Below are positions 8,553-16,203 of a DNA stretch of 21,380 nucleotides, in pieces. The stretch spans positions 1-21,380 of the forward strand of contig DGTH01000062.1 of assembly GCA_002393705.1 (NCBI GenBank), written 5' to 3'. Source of the stretch: Prevotella sp. UBA4341 (GTDB lineage: Bacteria > Bacteroidota > Bacteroidia > Bacteroidales > Bacteroidaceae). The notes under the pieces were generated by a model. That model made no database searches and had not been told where the DNA came from. It saw only the letters and a program-made list of their open reading frames with translations. How positions within the stretch are numbered: the first letter of the stretch is position 1; every line of letters starts with the position of its first letter. Both the position numbers and the translations under genes were made by a program.

Positions 8553-9392
8553 CTATTGTTTCTCTTGTTGTGCTATCAACTTCTGGGCGTTCACCGTGAG
8601 GTAGGGCCTGATGTCAGCATAGCTGACGGTGTATTTAGGCAGGCCGGCCGCATAAGGGGCTATCTCGTAGGGCTGGTAGGTGAACACCACGCCTTCCTCC
8701 ACCAGGTAGGGGTCGGCCTTCGGGTGCGACAGGGCGTCGAGCTCGTCGTCGGTCATCAGCAATTCCTTCAGCTCTGCGTCGGTCGTCACGCCGTCGGTTC
8801 CTTCGCTGAAGTAGCGGCCCAGTCCCTCCTTGGTCAGTCGGTAGAAGCCCTCGCTGTAGAGTTCGCGCATCATGTCGTAGCCAAAGCGTCGGCCGTCGCT
8901 CTTGCGGAAGCTGACGCCCATCTGGTAAGGCATGTCGTGCGCACCGCCTTCGTAGGTGCTGCCCTCGGTGATGTAGGTCACCACGGTCTCCGACTCATAG
9001 ACCTTGCGTATGGAGATTTCTGCCGAGAAGGTGACGTCGTTCATCCAGTCACCGTCGCTCTCGGCTGCCATTTCCTTGTACTCGCCCTTCAGGTTGTTCC
9101 ATTCGGTCTCGCCGTAGTAGGTTACCATCTGGTGGCCTTCAGCCTCGTCGCCATCGTAGGTGCCGCCCAGTTGTTCGTTAATGTATTCCTGTATAGCGTT
9201 AACCAGCAGTTCGTTACCATCGACGGGGAAGTCAACGTAGTAATTGACGTTGGCGTGTTCGGCCTCCTTGTTGAAGACCAGGCTGTCGGTGGTCAGACGG
9301 TCGCTTCCTGTCAGTGCCGATAGCTTCTTGACGACCCCGCTGCACGAGCTGAGCACGGCAGCCATGGTTAGCGCATAAAACAATCTTTTCAT
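8553..9392 (-). CDS. DUF3298-type lipoprotein
   Basis: The 279-residue product starts MKRLFYALTMAAVLSSCSG, a lipoprotein signal with Cys at about residue 17, so it should be lipid-anchored in the envelope. The C-terminal half carries YEGGAH and later FTYQPYEIAPYAAGLPKYTV, characteristic of the DUF3298 (RsiV C-terminal-like) domain; the family's biochemical role is not settled. ATG 9392 is chosen because it begins the signal peptide and is preceded by a purine-rich GAAAGAAAGGGAAAC; a longer frame to 9425 adds a charged, non-signal N-terminus. The gene lies between pgk (whose terminator hairpin lies just upstream) and the OmpA-family gene 31 bp downstream. No promoter of the usual consensus is seen upstream, so some read-through from pgk is possible. 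Confidence 0.8.
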   Translation of the reverse strand: MKRLFYALTMAAVLSSCSGVVKKLSALTGSDRLTTDSLVFNKEAEHANVNYYVDFPVDGNELLVNAIQEYINEQLGGTYDGDEAEGHQMVTYYGETEWNNLKGEYKEMAAESDGDWMNDVTFSAEISIRKVYESETVVTYITEGSTYEGGAHDMPYQMGVSFRKSDGRRFGYDMMRELYSEGFYRLTKEGLGRYFSEGTDGVTTDAELKELLMTDDELDALSHPKADPYLVEEGVVFTYQPYEIAPYAAGLPKYTVSYADIRPYLTVNAQKLIAQQEKQ

Positions 9393-9409
9393 GTTTCCCT
9401 TTCTTTCCT

Positions 9410-9456
9410 CGAAAAGGAGTCTCAAGCCTTCCTCGCTTGTCGGCTTGAAACTCCTT
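9410..9456 (-). terminator. Likely pgk terminator
   Basis: Two 15-nt arms (9414-9428 and 9442-9456) pair with one mismatch around a 13-nt loop. On the minus strand the hairpin is followed by a short TTTTC tract. It lies about 27 nt after the pgk stop. The T-run is short, so termination may be partial, leaving read-through into the lipoprotein gene. Confidence 0.6.
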
Positions 9457-9482
9457 TGACTCGTTTGTTGTCTTACGGTTGC

Positions 9483-10754
9483 TTACTCACCCTTGATGGC
9501 TGCTACACCGGGGAGCACCTTGCCCTCGATGGCCTCTAAGAGTGCGCCGCCGCCGGTAGAGATGTAGCTCACCTTGTCGGCCAGACCGAACTTGTTGACG
9601 CATGCTACTGAGTCGCCACCGCCAATGAGCGAGAAAGCGCCCTCGGCCGTAGCCTCGGCAATAGCCTCGCCAATGGCACGGCTGCCAGCAGTGAAGTCGT
9701 CGCACTCGAAGACACCGGCAGGACCGTTCCACAGAATGGTCTTTGCGCCCTTGATGGCCTCGCGGAAAGCCTGCTGGCTCTCAGGACCGGCATCGACGCC
9801 CTCGAAACCTTCGGGCACCTTGTTGCTGGGGCAATTGATGATTTCCGAACCGGGCTTGACAGTCATCGTGCCGAAGTCCAGACCGTTCGTGGCTGTGCAG
9901 TCGGTGCCCAGCACGAGCTCAACGCCGTTCTTCTTGGCCAGCTCCTCAACGCCGAGGGCCACGTCCAGCTTGTCGAGCTCGACGATAGAGTTACCAATCT
10001 CGCCGTTGTGAGCCTTGGCGAAGGTGTAGGTCATGCCACCGCAGAGGATGAGCTTATCGACCTTGCCCAGCAGGTTCTCGATGATGCCAATCTTCGAGCT
10101 GACCTTCGAACCGCCCATGATGGCCACGAACGGACGCTTGATGTTAGAGAGCACGTTATCGACGGCCTGCACCTCTTTCTCCATCAGCAGGCCCAGCATC
10201 TTGTTCTGCTCGTCGAAGTAGTCGGCAATGACAGCCGTAGAGGCGTGCTTACGGTGAGCGGTGCCGAAGGCGTCCATCACGTAGCAGTCAGCATAGCTGG
10301 CCAGTGTCTTGGCAAACTCCTTCTGGCTCTGCTTCATGGCCTTCTTGGCCTCGTCGTATTCGGGGGTACCCTTCTCGACACCCACGGGCTTGCCTTCCTC
10401 TTCGGGGTAGTAGCGCAGGTTCTCCAGGAGCAGGGCCTCGCCCATCTTCAGCTCCTTGGCAGCCTCCTGAGCCTTTGCACAGTCGGGGCAGAAAGCCACG
10501 GGAACGCCCAGTGCCTTCTCTACAGCCTCACGAATCTGTCCCAGTGAGAGCTTCGGGTTCACCTTGCCTTTGGGCTTGCCCATGTGGCTCATGATGATGC
10601 ATGCACCGCCATCGGCCAGAATCTTCTTCAGTGTGGGCAGCGCGCCGCGAATGCGGGTGTCGTCAGTTATTTTACCATTCTCATCCAGGGGCACGTTGAA
10701 GTCAACGCGCACGATTGCCTTCTTGCCGGCAAAATTAAATTCGTTGATTGTCAT
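9483..10754 (-). CDS. pgk: Phosphoglycerate kinase
   Basis: The 423-residue product transfers phosphate from 1,3-bisphosphoglycerate to ADP in glycolysis. It shows the PGK signature near the N-terminus ([17 protein letters not shown]), [12 protein letters not shown], the hinge region with [17 protein letters not shown], and the C-terminal nucleotide-binding [13 protein letters not shown] and [13 protein letters not shown]. Length is normal for a bacterial enzyme. Two adjacent ATGs exist (10757 and 10754); the second is preferred because relatives start with a single Met before T-I-x-x-F-N-F. A well-formed promoter (10810-10838) lies upstream with a leader of about 50 nt. Cytoplasmic, expected to be essential and highly expressed. 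Confidence 0.97.
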   Translation of the reverse strand: MTINEFNFAGKKAIVRVDFNVPLDENGKITDDTRIRGALPTLKKILADGGACIIMSHMGKPKGKVNPKLSLGQIREAVEKALGVPVAFCPDCAKAQEAAKELKMGEALLLENLRYYPEEEGKPVGVEKGTPEYDEAKKAMKQSQKEFAKTLASYADCYVMDAFGTAHRKHASTAVIADYFDEQNKMLGLLMEKEVQAVDNVLSNIKRPFVAIMGGSKVSSKIGIIENLLGKVDKLILCGGMTYTFAKAHNGEIGNSIVELDKLDVALGVEELAKKNGVELVLGTDCTATNGLDFGTMTVKPGSEIINCPSNKVPEGFEGVDAGPESQQAFREAIKGAKTILWNGPAGVFECDDFTAGSRAIGEAIAEATAEGAFSLIGGGDSVACVNKFGLADKVSYISTGGGALLEAIEGKVLPGVAAIKGE

Positions 10755-10809
10755 CATACTTTTCTTGTGTATAGTTTAAATAATGTGAATGTTCCGTATA
10801 AAACAGGTG

Positions 10810-10838
10810 CAAAGATACACATAATTATTGATAGTCAA
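10810..10838 (-). promoter_or_regulatory. pgk promoter
   Basis: On the minus strand TATCTTTG (10817-10810) is an exact TAnnTTTG -7 element and TTG (10838-10836) lies 18 nt upstream. The same geometry is seen at the promoter of the RNA upstream of ribE. Confidence 0.7.
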
Positions 10839-10886
10839 GCGTAGCAGGCTGAGAATTTAAAACTTTTTATATAATCCCCCCTCATA

Positions 10887-13040
10887 CTACAGCGCAACCT
10901 TGAGGCCGCCAACGAGGCAAAAGCCCGGCTGGGGCACGTTGCCGTAGTCGATGTAGCGCTTGCTCAAGAGGTTGTTGCCTTCCACGTAGAGGGTGTAGCG
11001 CTCGGCCGTCCAGGCCAGTCGCGCGTCGGCTACGGAGTAGGGGTGGTAGTGCTGCACCTGGCCCTCGGTGTCGGTGTAGCTGCCCATGCGGTCCTGGAAG
11101 CGGTACTTCAGCGTCAGGTCCAGTTGCCGCCACAGGGGCAGGTAGAGCGATGCCGTCAGCTTGTGGCGCAGGTATTCCAGCGAGTAGCGCGACTGCAGGT
11201 AGGGCTGCTCGTCCTTCTGCTGGTGCAGGTAGCAGTAGGAGACGCTGAGGGTTGGGGGAGGAAGGAGAGAGGAGGAAGTAGGAAGGACGAGGGTGGGCAG
11301 CTGTGCGTTGACGCTCACCTCCACGCCCGTAGTGTTAATCTTGGTCAGGTTCACGCTTTGCCACGTAGCCTCGTCGGCAAGCCTGGTGTCGAGCACCCAG
11401 TCTATGGTGTTACGCTGGTGGTGGTAGAAGACGCTCGCCTTGGCCGTCAGCTTGCGGCTGTAGAGCTTCACGCCGCCCTCTACGGCCCGCAGCTCTTCGG
11501 GCTTCAGATACTTGTCGGCCTTATGGCCGCCAACGCTGTAGTAAAGCTCTGTAAATGAAGGCATACGGAGCGACTCGTTATAGGAAGCATAGAAGCGTAG
11601 CCAGTCGGTCAACCTGACGCTGGCGTCGATGCCCGGATAGAGCGTAAAGGGCATTTGGTTCCACGTGTTCTTGACAGCCGTAAAACCGGCCGAGACGGTC
11701 AGCCAGCGAGTCACCACGTTGTGCTCCAGGTGGGCGCTCAGGTTGGTGCGGTTCAGGCCTACGACGTACCGCCCTGACGGCGAGCTGAGGGGTTCGCCCA
11801 GGTTGCTGCTGATGATGTCCTCGTTCCTGACCTCGGCCCCGAAGGCGGTACGGCCCAGAGGCGAGTCGAACCAGCTGTTCAGGCTCAGCAGGAAGACGTC
11901 AGAGCGGTGGTAGTTGTAGGGCACCTTCTGCTCTGAGCCCCTGATGAGCTCGAAGCGGTCGTACGAGCGGTTCCAGCTGACGGTGGGCTTGAAGTGCAGC
12001 CTGCCCGCTGTGATGTCGCCTTGCAGTGCCGCATAGGTCTTGGTGACCGACTCGTACTGCTCGTCATACTTGGCGCTGTAGAACGTGTTGGAGCCGTAGC
12101 CCTTGGTGGAGATGCCGGCGTGCCAGTAGAGAGAAAAGAGAGGAGAGAGGAGAGAGGAGGGAGGAGAGAGGAGGGAGGAGGGCACGTAGCTGCCCTGATA
12201 GAAGGCCTTGAAGCCCGAGAAGTCGCTGTTCAGTGCTCCTGACTTGGCGCGGCTGTAGCCGTCGGAGCGGGTGTAGCTGGCGCTGATGGTGTTTTCAAGG
12301 AATGAGGGGTTCTCGTGCTGCGAGGTGCGAGGTGCGAGGTGCGAGAAACGTCCGCCTGCCGACAAGTAGCCGAAGGAGCCGCCCTCCAACTGAAGGTATA
12401 GTCTCCTTCCTCCTTCCTCCTTCCTCCTTCCTCGTAAAGAATCGTCCTGACGGGTCACAATGTTAATAGCCCCCATGAGCGACGAGGTGCCATAGACGCG
12501 GGCTGCGGGCCCCTCCAGAATCTCAATGCGCTCTATGTCGCTCAGGCTGACGGGCAGCTCCAGCGTGTTGTGGCCCGTCTGCGGGTCACAGATGTTGACG
12601 CCGTTGAGCAGTATGTTGATCTGCTCCTGCGTGCCTCCCCGTATGCCTATGTCTGTCTGGGCCCCCAAGGGACCGCGCTGGCGCACATCGACGCCGGCAG
12701 CATACTTCAAAAGATCGTTCACACTTTGTACTGGCGCCGCCTGAATGTCGGTGCGCGTCAGTACAGTTACCATTCTCGCTGCTTGGCCAAGAGCCAAGGG
12801 TGCGCGCGAGGCCGACACTTCAATGTCGTCGAGGGTCACCTCCTTGTCGGTACGTGTGGTGTCAGCCGGCTCGTCGTCGGTGCTGAGGTGCCGGCTGGCG
12901 GCCTCGGCGTTCTCGAGCGTCGAGGCGCTCAGTACGCTGATGACCACCACGCGTCCCAGACAGGCAAAAAGCGACCAGCCTTTATGCGTAAACTGCTTAA
13001 AGACCAATGCCTTGCGCTTGTTGAATTGTGGTTTGTACAT
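10887..13040 (-). CDS. BtuB-like TonB-dependent outer membrane receptor
   Basis: The 717-residue product has an N-terminal membrane-targeting region (about residues 1-47, ending NAEA). A plug domain begins near VTLDDIEVSASR, with DLLKYAAGVDVRQRGP, IGIRGGTQEQINILLNGV and IERIEILEGPAARVYGTSS, the pattern of the BtuB/vitamin-type receptors. A 22-strand-type barrel ends in YVEGNNLLSKRYIDYG. The open frame runs to 13382, but ATG 13040 is chosen: it gives the signal peptide and lies about 18 nt after the predicted start point, whereas the longer frame crosses the promoter and a repeat array. Four heptanucleotide arrays sit inside the gene, encoding low-complexity loops such as PSSLLSPPSSLLSP between barrel strands. 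Cobalamin is a plausible substrate because of BtuB similarity and a B12-dependent MetH nearby, but no cobalamin riboswitch is present in the short leader. Substrate unproven. Confidence 0.88.
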   Translation of the reverse strand: MYKPQFNKRKALVFKQFTHKGWSLFACLGRVVVISVLSASTLENAEAASRHLSTDDEPADTTRTDKEVTLDDIEVSASRAPLALGQAARMVTVLTRTDIQAAPVQSVNDLLKYAAGVDVRQRGPLGAQTDIGIRGGTQEQINILLNGVNICDPQTGHNTLELPVSLSDIERIEILEGPAARVYGTSSLMGAINIVTRQDDSLRGRRKEEGGRRLYLQLEGGSFGYLSAGGRFSHLAPRTSQHENPSFLENTISASYTRSDGYSRAKSGALNSDFSGFKAFYQGSYVPSSLLSPPSSLLSPLFSLYWHAGISTKGYGSNTFYSAKYDEQYESVTKTYAALQGDITAGRLHFKPTVSWNRSYDRFELIRGSEQKVPYNYHRSDVFLLSLNSWFDSPLGRTAFGAEVRNEDIISSNLGEPLSSPSGRYVVGLNRTNLSAHLEHNVVTRWLTVSAGFTAVKNTWNQMPFTLYPGIDASVRLTDWLRFYASYNESLRMPSFTELYYSVGGHKADKYLKPEELRAVEGGVKLYSRKLTAKASVFYHHQRNTIDWVLDTRLADEATWQSVNLTKINTTGVEVSVNAQLPTLVLPTSSSLLPPPTLSVSYCYLHQQKDEQPYLQSRYSLEYLRHKLTASLYLPLWRQLDLTLKYRFQDRMGSYTDTEGQVQHYHPYSVADARLAWTAERYTLYVEGNNLLSKRYIDYGNVPQPGFCLVGGLKVAL
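11258..11292 (+). repeat. Degenerate heptanucleotide array inside the TonB receptor gene
   Basis: Five 7-nt units can be read: GAGGAAG, GAGAGAG, GAGGAAG, TAGGAAG, GACGAGG. The receptor gene (minus strand) translates the area as LPTSSSLLPPPT, a low-complexity loop. The units are degenerate, so this looks older or less active than the array at 12402-12433. Confidence 0.6.
12140..12181 (+). repeat. Heptanucleotide array (GAGGAGR x6) inside the TonB receptor gene
   Basis: Six contiguous 7-nt units of GAGGAGA or GAGGAGG lie within a 55-nt all-purine run (12128-12182). The gene on the minus strand reads through it as an SSLLSPPSSLLSP-type loop between predicted barrel strands. All three frames of the pyrimidine-rich gene strand are free of stop codons within the array. 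Confidence 0.85.
12321..12345 (+). repeat. Heptanucleotide array (CGAGGTG x3.6) inside the TonB receptor gene
   Basis: Three perfect units of CGAGGTG plus CGAG, equivalent to GAGGTGC in another register. The gene translates it as SHLAPRTS. It lies about 57 bp from the GAGGAAG array at 12402-12433. Confidence 0.85.
12402..12433 (-). repeat. Heptanucleotide array (GAGGAAG x4.4) inside the TonB receptor gene
   Basis: On the plus strand CTCCTTC is repeated four times plus CTC, perfectly; the gene strand reads GAGGAAG. It encodes RGRRKEEGGRR just after the plug domain. Because the unit is 7 bp, gain or loss of one unit would shift the reading frame downstream. Confidence 0.9.
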
Positions 13041-13064
13041 TGCTTTGATGTTAAAAAAACGGTG

Positions 13065-13096
13065 CAAAGGTACAACAAACTGAGCAGATAAACAAA
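13065..13096 (-). promoter_or_regulatory. TonB receptor promoter
   Basis: On the minus strand TACCTTTG (13072-13065) and TTTG (13096-13093) are separated by 20 nt, a full match to the Bacteroidota consensus. It supports the ATG at 13040 as the true receptor start. Confidence 0.75.
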
Positions 13097-13118
13097 CAAA
13101 ACGCGAAACAAAGTGGAG

Positions 13119-13206
13119 AGAGAAGTGCCGGTTCTCCAGGAGAGAAGTGCCGGTTCTCTTGGAGAGAAGTGCCGTTTCTCTCAGGGAGAAGTGGCACTTC
13201 TCTCGA
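13119..13206. repeat. Four-unit 22-bp array of palindromic elements in the receptor/queC intergenic region
   Basis: Four direct repeats start at 13119, 13141, 13163 and 13185, an exact 22-bp period. Each unit has a core of the form GAGAAGTGCCGGTTCTC, an inverted repeat of GAGAA and TTCTC. The fourth unit (13186-13202) is a perfect palindrome, GAGAAGTG-G-CACTTCTC. The array lies about 22 bp upstream of the receptor -33 element and about 87 bp upstream of the queC -7 element. A 22-bp spacing (about two helical turns) would put all units on one face of the DNA, as expected for a protein-binding array. As RNA each unit could form a small hairpin. Confidence 0.85.
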
Positions 13207-13292
13207 AGCTGGCGCGGAGCAAAGTGACGGCTCACTGCCTTCGCCCACCGAAAAAACTCGCGGAATAGATAGAGGAATTGGAAAATTTTTAG

Positions 13293-13300
13293 TACTTTTG
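13293..13300 (+). promoter_or_regulatory. queC -7 promoter element
   Basis: TACTTTTG is an exact TAnnTTTG element ending only 8 nt before the queC ATG at 13309, implying a leader of a few nucleotides at most. No convincing -33 TTTG was found at 18-20 nt. Confidence 0.55.
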
Positions 13301-13308
13301 CCCCCGAT

Positions 13309-13962
13309 ATGAAAGATTCTGTACTTATTCTTAGCGGTGGTGTCGATAGCACTACCTTATTATATGACGAGCAGGAGCGCATAGCACTGGCCGTCTCGTT
13401 CGACTACGGCTCGAAACATAACGCACGCGAAATTCCCTTCGCCCGGCTGCACTGCGAGCGACTGGGCATTCGCCACATCGTGATACCCCTGGACTTCATG
13501 ACGAAGTATTTTGTGAGTTCGCTCTTAGAGGGCGGCGACGACATACCCGAAGGCCACTACGCCGACGAGAACATGCGCTCGACCGTAGTGCCCTTCCGCA
13601 ACGGCATCATGCTCTCCATTGCCGTAGGAATAGCCGAAAGCAACGGGCTGAAATACGTCATGATGGCCAACCACGGCGGCGACCACACCATCTATCCTGA
13701 CTGTACGCCACAGTTTGTCGAGGCTTTCGACCAAGCTGCCCAGGCCGGAACGTTTGTCCAGGTGGGCCTGCGCTCGCCCTACACCAACCTGACGAAGGCC
13801 GACATTGCCCGCCGGGGCAAGGCCTTGGGCATTGATTACAGCGAGACGTGGTCGTGCTACAAGGGCGGCGAGCACCACTGCGGCAAGTGCGGCACGTGCG
13901 TGGAGCGCCGCGAGGCCTTTGCCGAGGCCGGCGTCGAGGACGCGACGGTTTATGAGGTTTGA
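13309..13962 (+). CDS. queC: 7-cyano-7-deazaguanine (preQ0) synthase
   Basis: The 217-residue product converts 7-carboxy-7-deazaguanine to preQ0 with ATP and ammonia in queuosine biosynthesis. The PP-loop SGGVDSTT is at residues 9-16, and the zinc-binding cluster near the C-terminus reads CYKGGEHHCGKCGTC, as in QueC. FRNGIMLSIAVGIAE and ANHGGDHTIYPDC are also family-typical. Length is normal. ATG 13309 is the only sensible start and lies about 8 nt after a TAnnTTTG element, so the mRNA may be leaderless or nearly so. The last codons and the stop TGA (13960-13962) fall inside a heptanucleotide array that continues to about 13991. It converges on radA. Confidence 0.95.
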   Translation: MKDSVLILSGGVDSTTLLYDEQERIALAVSFDYGSKHNAREIPFARLHCERLGIRHIVIPLDFMTKYFVSSLLEGGDDIPEGHYADENMRSTVVPFRNGIMLSIAVGIAESNGLKYVMMANHGGDHTIYPDCTPQFVEAFDQAAQAGTFVQVGLRSPYTNLTKADIARRGKALGIDYSETWSCYKGGEHHCGKCGTCVERREAFAEAGVEDATVYEV

Positions 13963-13991
13963 GGGTTAAGGTTTGAGGGTTGAGGTTTTTT
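13954..13991 (+). repeat. Heptanucleotide array (GAGGTTT/GAGGGTT x5) at the 3' end of queC
   Basis: Units GAGGTTT, GAGGGTT, AAGGTTT, GAGGGTT, GAGGTTT run without a break, then TTT. Read as 14-nt units, two are nearly identical. The array begins in the second-last sense codon region of queC, supplies its TGA stop, and fills most of the space to radA. Confidence 0.85.
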
Positions 13992-14003
13992 AACCTGTGT
14001 CAT

Positions 14004-15404
14004 TTAGCCAAAGAGAGCCCTGAGGGCTTCCTCCACCTTGCGCACGGGCACCAGCTCTATCTTGTACTTCTTGCGGTCAAGCCCGGAGAGGTTGTACTTC
14101 GGCATGATGATGTGGCCGAAGCCCAACTTCTCGGCCTCGGCTATGCGCTGCTCGATGCGGGCCACGGGGCGCACCTCGCCCGACAGGCCCACCTCGCCAC
14201 ACATGCACCAGCCACTCTCTATGGGCGTATCGACATTCGACGACAGCACGGCAGCAATGACGCTTAGGTCCATGGCCATGTCGGTGACGCGCAGGCCGCC
14301 GGCTATGTTGAGGAAGACGTCCTTCTGCATGAGCTTGAAGCCTACGCGCTTCTCCAGTACGGCCAACAGCATGTTCAGACGGCGCTGGTCGAAGCCCGTG
14401 GCCGAACGCTGCGGCGTGCCGTAGGCTGCACTGGACACCAGGGCCTGCGTCTCCACGAGGAACGGGCGCACACCCTCTATGGCACTCGAAATAGCCACGC
14501 CCGAGAGCCCGTCGTGGTCTTCCGTCAGGAGCAGCTCCGAGGGGTTCGACACCTGCCGGAGCCCCGTTTGCTGCATTTCGTAAATGCCTAACTCAGAGGT
14601 GCTTCCAAATCGGTTCTTAATGCTTCGCAGAATGCGGTACATGTAGTGCTGGTCGCCCTCAAACTGAATGACCGTATCGACGATGTGCTCCAGTATCTTC
14701 GGACCGGCCAGCGTGCCTTCCTTCGTAATGTGGCCAATAAGAATGACGGGCACGCCGCTCGACTTGGCAAAGCGCAGCAGGGCGGCAGCGCACTCGCGCA
14801 CCTGGGCTATGGAGCCCGCCGACGACTCTACGTCCTCGGTGGCAATGGTCTGTATGGAGTCGATGACCACCAACTCGGGCTGCACCTCCTTGATGTGCTC
14901 GAAGATGGTCTCCAGTGAGTTCTCGCAGAGTATGAGGAAGTGGTCTTGGTCCGTTGAACCGCCGACCGCAATGCGCTCGGCACGCATCTTCAGCTGGTGG
15001 GCACTCTCCTCGCCGCTGACGTAGAGCACGCGCTTGTCGTGGAGCTGTAGCATGGTCTGCAGCGAGAGGGTCGATTTGCCAATGCCCGGTTCGCCGCCCA
15101 AGAGCACGATGCTGCCCGGCACCAGTCCGCCGCCCAGTACGCGGTTCAGCTCCTGGTCGTGCATGTCGATGCGGGGGTCGTCGTGGGCCGATATGTCCTT
15201 CAGGCGCAGCACCTTGGCAGCATCGCGCCCACGGCCGGAAATGCCGCCTTCGGCCTGTCGGCCCTTCCAGTTGGACGGAGAGGCAGAGGCGGTCTTTATC
15301 TCCTTAAACGTGTTCCACTGTCCGCAGGCAGGACACTTGCCTATCCATTTGGCCGACTCCTGTCCGCAGTTCTCACATACATACATTACCTTGTCTTTTG
15401 CCAT
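14004..15404 (-). CDS. radA: DNA repair protein RadA
   Basis: The 466-residue product is the RecA-like branch-migration helicase that processes recombination intermediates. It has an N-terminal zinc finger (CENCGQ and CPACGQ), Walker A GGEPGIGKSTL, Walker B-like ELVVIDSIQT, the RadA-specific KNRFG motif, and a C-terminal Lon-protease-like domain (for example GGLRVTDMAMDLSVIAAVLS). The open frame extends to 15599, but ATG 15404 is chosen because MAKDKVMYVCENCG is the family start and a perfect promoter lies 24 nt upstream; the longer frame would cross that promoter. It converges on queC and is divergent from the lipoprotein gene. Confidence 0.97.
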   Translation of the reverse strand: MAKDKVMYVCENCGQESAKWIGKCPACGQWNTFKEIKTASASPSNWKGRQAEGGISGRGRDAAKVLRLKDISAHDDPRIDMHDQELNRVLGGGLVPGSIVLLGGEPGIGKSTLSLQTMLQLHDKRVLYVSGEESAHQLKMRAERIAVGGSTDQDHFLILCENSLETIFEHIKEVQPELVVIDSIQTIATEDVESSAGSIAQVRECAAALLRFAKSSGVPVILIGHITKEGTLAGPKILEHIVDTVIQFEGDQHYMYRILRSIKNRFGSTSELGIYEMQQTGLRQVSNPSELLLTEDHDGLSGVAISSAIEGVRPFLVETQALVSSAAYGTPQRSATGFDQRRLNMLLAVLEKRVGFKLMQKDVFLNIAGGLRVTDMAMDLSVIAAVLSSNVDTPIESGWCMCGEVGLSGEVRPVARIEQRIAEAEKLGFGHIIMPKYNLSGLDRKKYKIELVPVRKVEEALRALFG

Positions 15405-15427
15405 CGTACTTGAGTTGTTTTGACGCA

Positions 15428-15458
15428 CAAAGGTACGAATAAGCGCGGACAACGCAAA
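15428..15458 (-). promoter_or_regulatory. radA promoter (perfect Bacteroidota consensus)
   Basis: On the minus strand TTTG (15458-15455), 19 nt, TACCTTTG (15435-15428) is an exact match to TTTG-N19-TAnnTTTG. It lies back to back with the plus-strand promoter at 15475-15505; only 16 bp separate the two -33 elements. Confidence 0.85.
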
Positions 15459-15474
15459 ATTATTCCTCATTTTT

Positions 15475-15505
15475 TTTGCCGTGTTGGGAATAATCGCTAA
15501 CTTTG
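15475..15505 (+). promoter_or_regulatory. Promoter of the lipoprotein-smpB-metH cluster
   Basis: TTTG (15475-15478), 19 nt, TAACTTTG (15498-15505) matches the full consensus. The ATG at 15514 follows only 8 nt after the -7 element, so the transcript would be leaderless or nearly so. Confidence 0.8.
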
Positions 15506-15513
15506 CACGGATT

Positions 15514-16203
15514 ATGCGAAGACTACCCATCATAGTGTGCCTGCTGGCCACGCTGCTGGCCGTTGCCGCGTGTGGCAACAAGCGGCGCCCGCTGCCCACG
15601 CAGGCAGAACTGCTGCGGCAGGACAGCCTGGAGCGACTGAAGCATCAGCCCAAGGCCAAGACCTATGCCACGACCGAGGAGGAGCTGCTCGCCACGCTGC
15701 CTTACAGGACGCTGCCCGTGACCTACGAGGAAGGCTTCGAGCACACGCTGCCCGGCTTCGGCGACATATACCCCACCATGGTGCCCTCGCTCTTCGGCGT
15801 TGAGGGACTCACGAAGACCAAGGCCATCCGGCTGCCTGACCACAAGGGCTGCCACGTCTTCCTGGTGGGCGGACAGGATGCTGAGAACATGGAGGCCGTC
15901 TATATGGTGACGCTCGACTCCCTGAGTTGGCGCCCCATAGACCAACTGACGCTCTACGAGGTGTGGGAGCCCGAGGAGGAGGACGACGAAGAAGAAGAGT
16001 CCGACTTCGTGGAGGAGGAAGACCTGGGACGCACGCGCATAGAGTTCAGCGTGACAAGCCGTTATGAGATTTACATACAGGAAGTCTTCCAGTCGTACGC
16101 CGACGACAGCCGCGAGCTGCAGGGTGTCTCGGCGTATAGCATCGGCAGCAAGGGCGAGTTTTACGAATTAGAACATAACAAGCTGAATCATGGAGCAGAA
16201 TAG
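15514..16203 (+). CDS. Acidic lipoprotein of unknown function
   Basis: The 229-residue product begins with a lipoprotein signal: MRRLPIIVCLLATLLAVAAC, lipobox Cys20. The rest is soluble, with a strongly acidic stretch at about residues 152-170 rich in Glu and Asp. I do not recognise a family. ATG 15514 is chosen over the in-frame GTG at 15481, because that upstream part covers the promoter elements and the ATG gives a clean signal peptide. It is first in a tight plus-strand cluster and overlaps the next gene by 14 nt, which suggests translational coupling with the DMP19-like protein. Confidence 0.75.
   Translation: MRRLPIIVCLLATLLAVAACGNKRRPLPTQAELLRQDSLERLKHQPKAKTYATTEEELLATLPYRTLPVTYEEGFEHTLPGFGDIYPTMVPSLFGVEGLTKTKAIRLPDHKGCHVFLVGGQDAENMEAVYMVTLDSLSWRPIDQLTLYEVWEPEEEDDEEEESDFVEEEDLGRTRIEFSVTSRYEIYIQEVFQSYADDSRELQGVSAYSIGSKGEFYELEHNKLNHGAE

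Noticed and set aside
13119..13206. CRISPR array
   Set aside because: The repeats are contiguous 22-bp units without spacers and no cas genes are nearby.
13041..13382. N-terminal extension of the TonB receptor frame up to 13382
   Set aside because: It would cross a perfect promoter and the 22-bp array and overlap queC; the ATG at 13040 gives a plausible export signal.
13964..13995. Terminator between queC and radA (GGTTAA with TTAACC around the heptamer array)
   Set aside because: The stem is only 6 A/T-rich pairs around a 20-nt loop and is a by-product of the repeat; not convincing on either strand.
15405..15599. N-terminal extension of RadA to 15599
   Set aside because: It crosses the perfect-consensus radA promoter; the zinc-finger start at 15404 matches the family.
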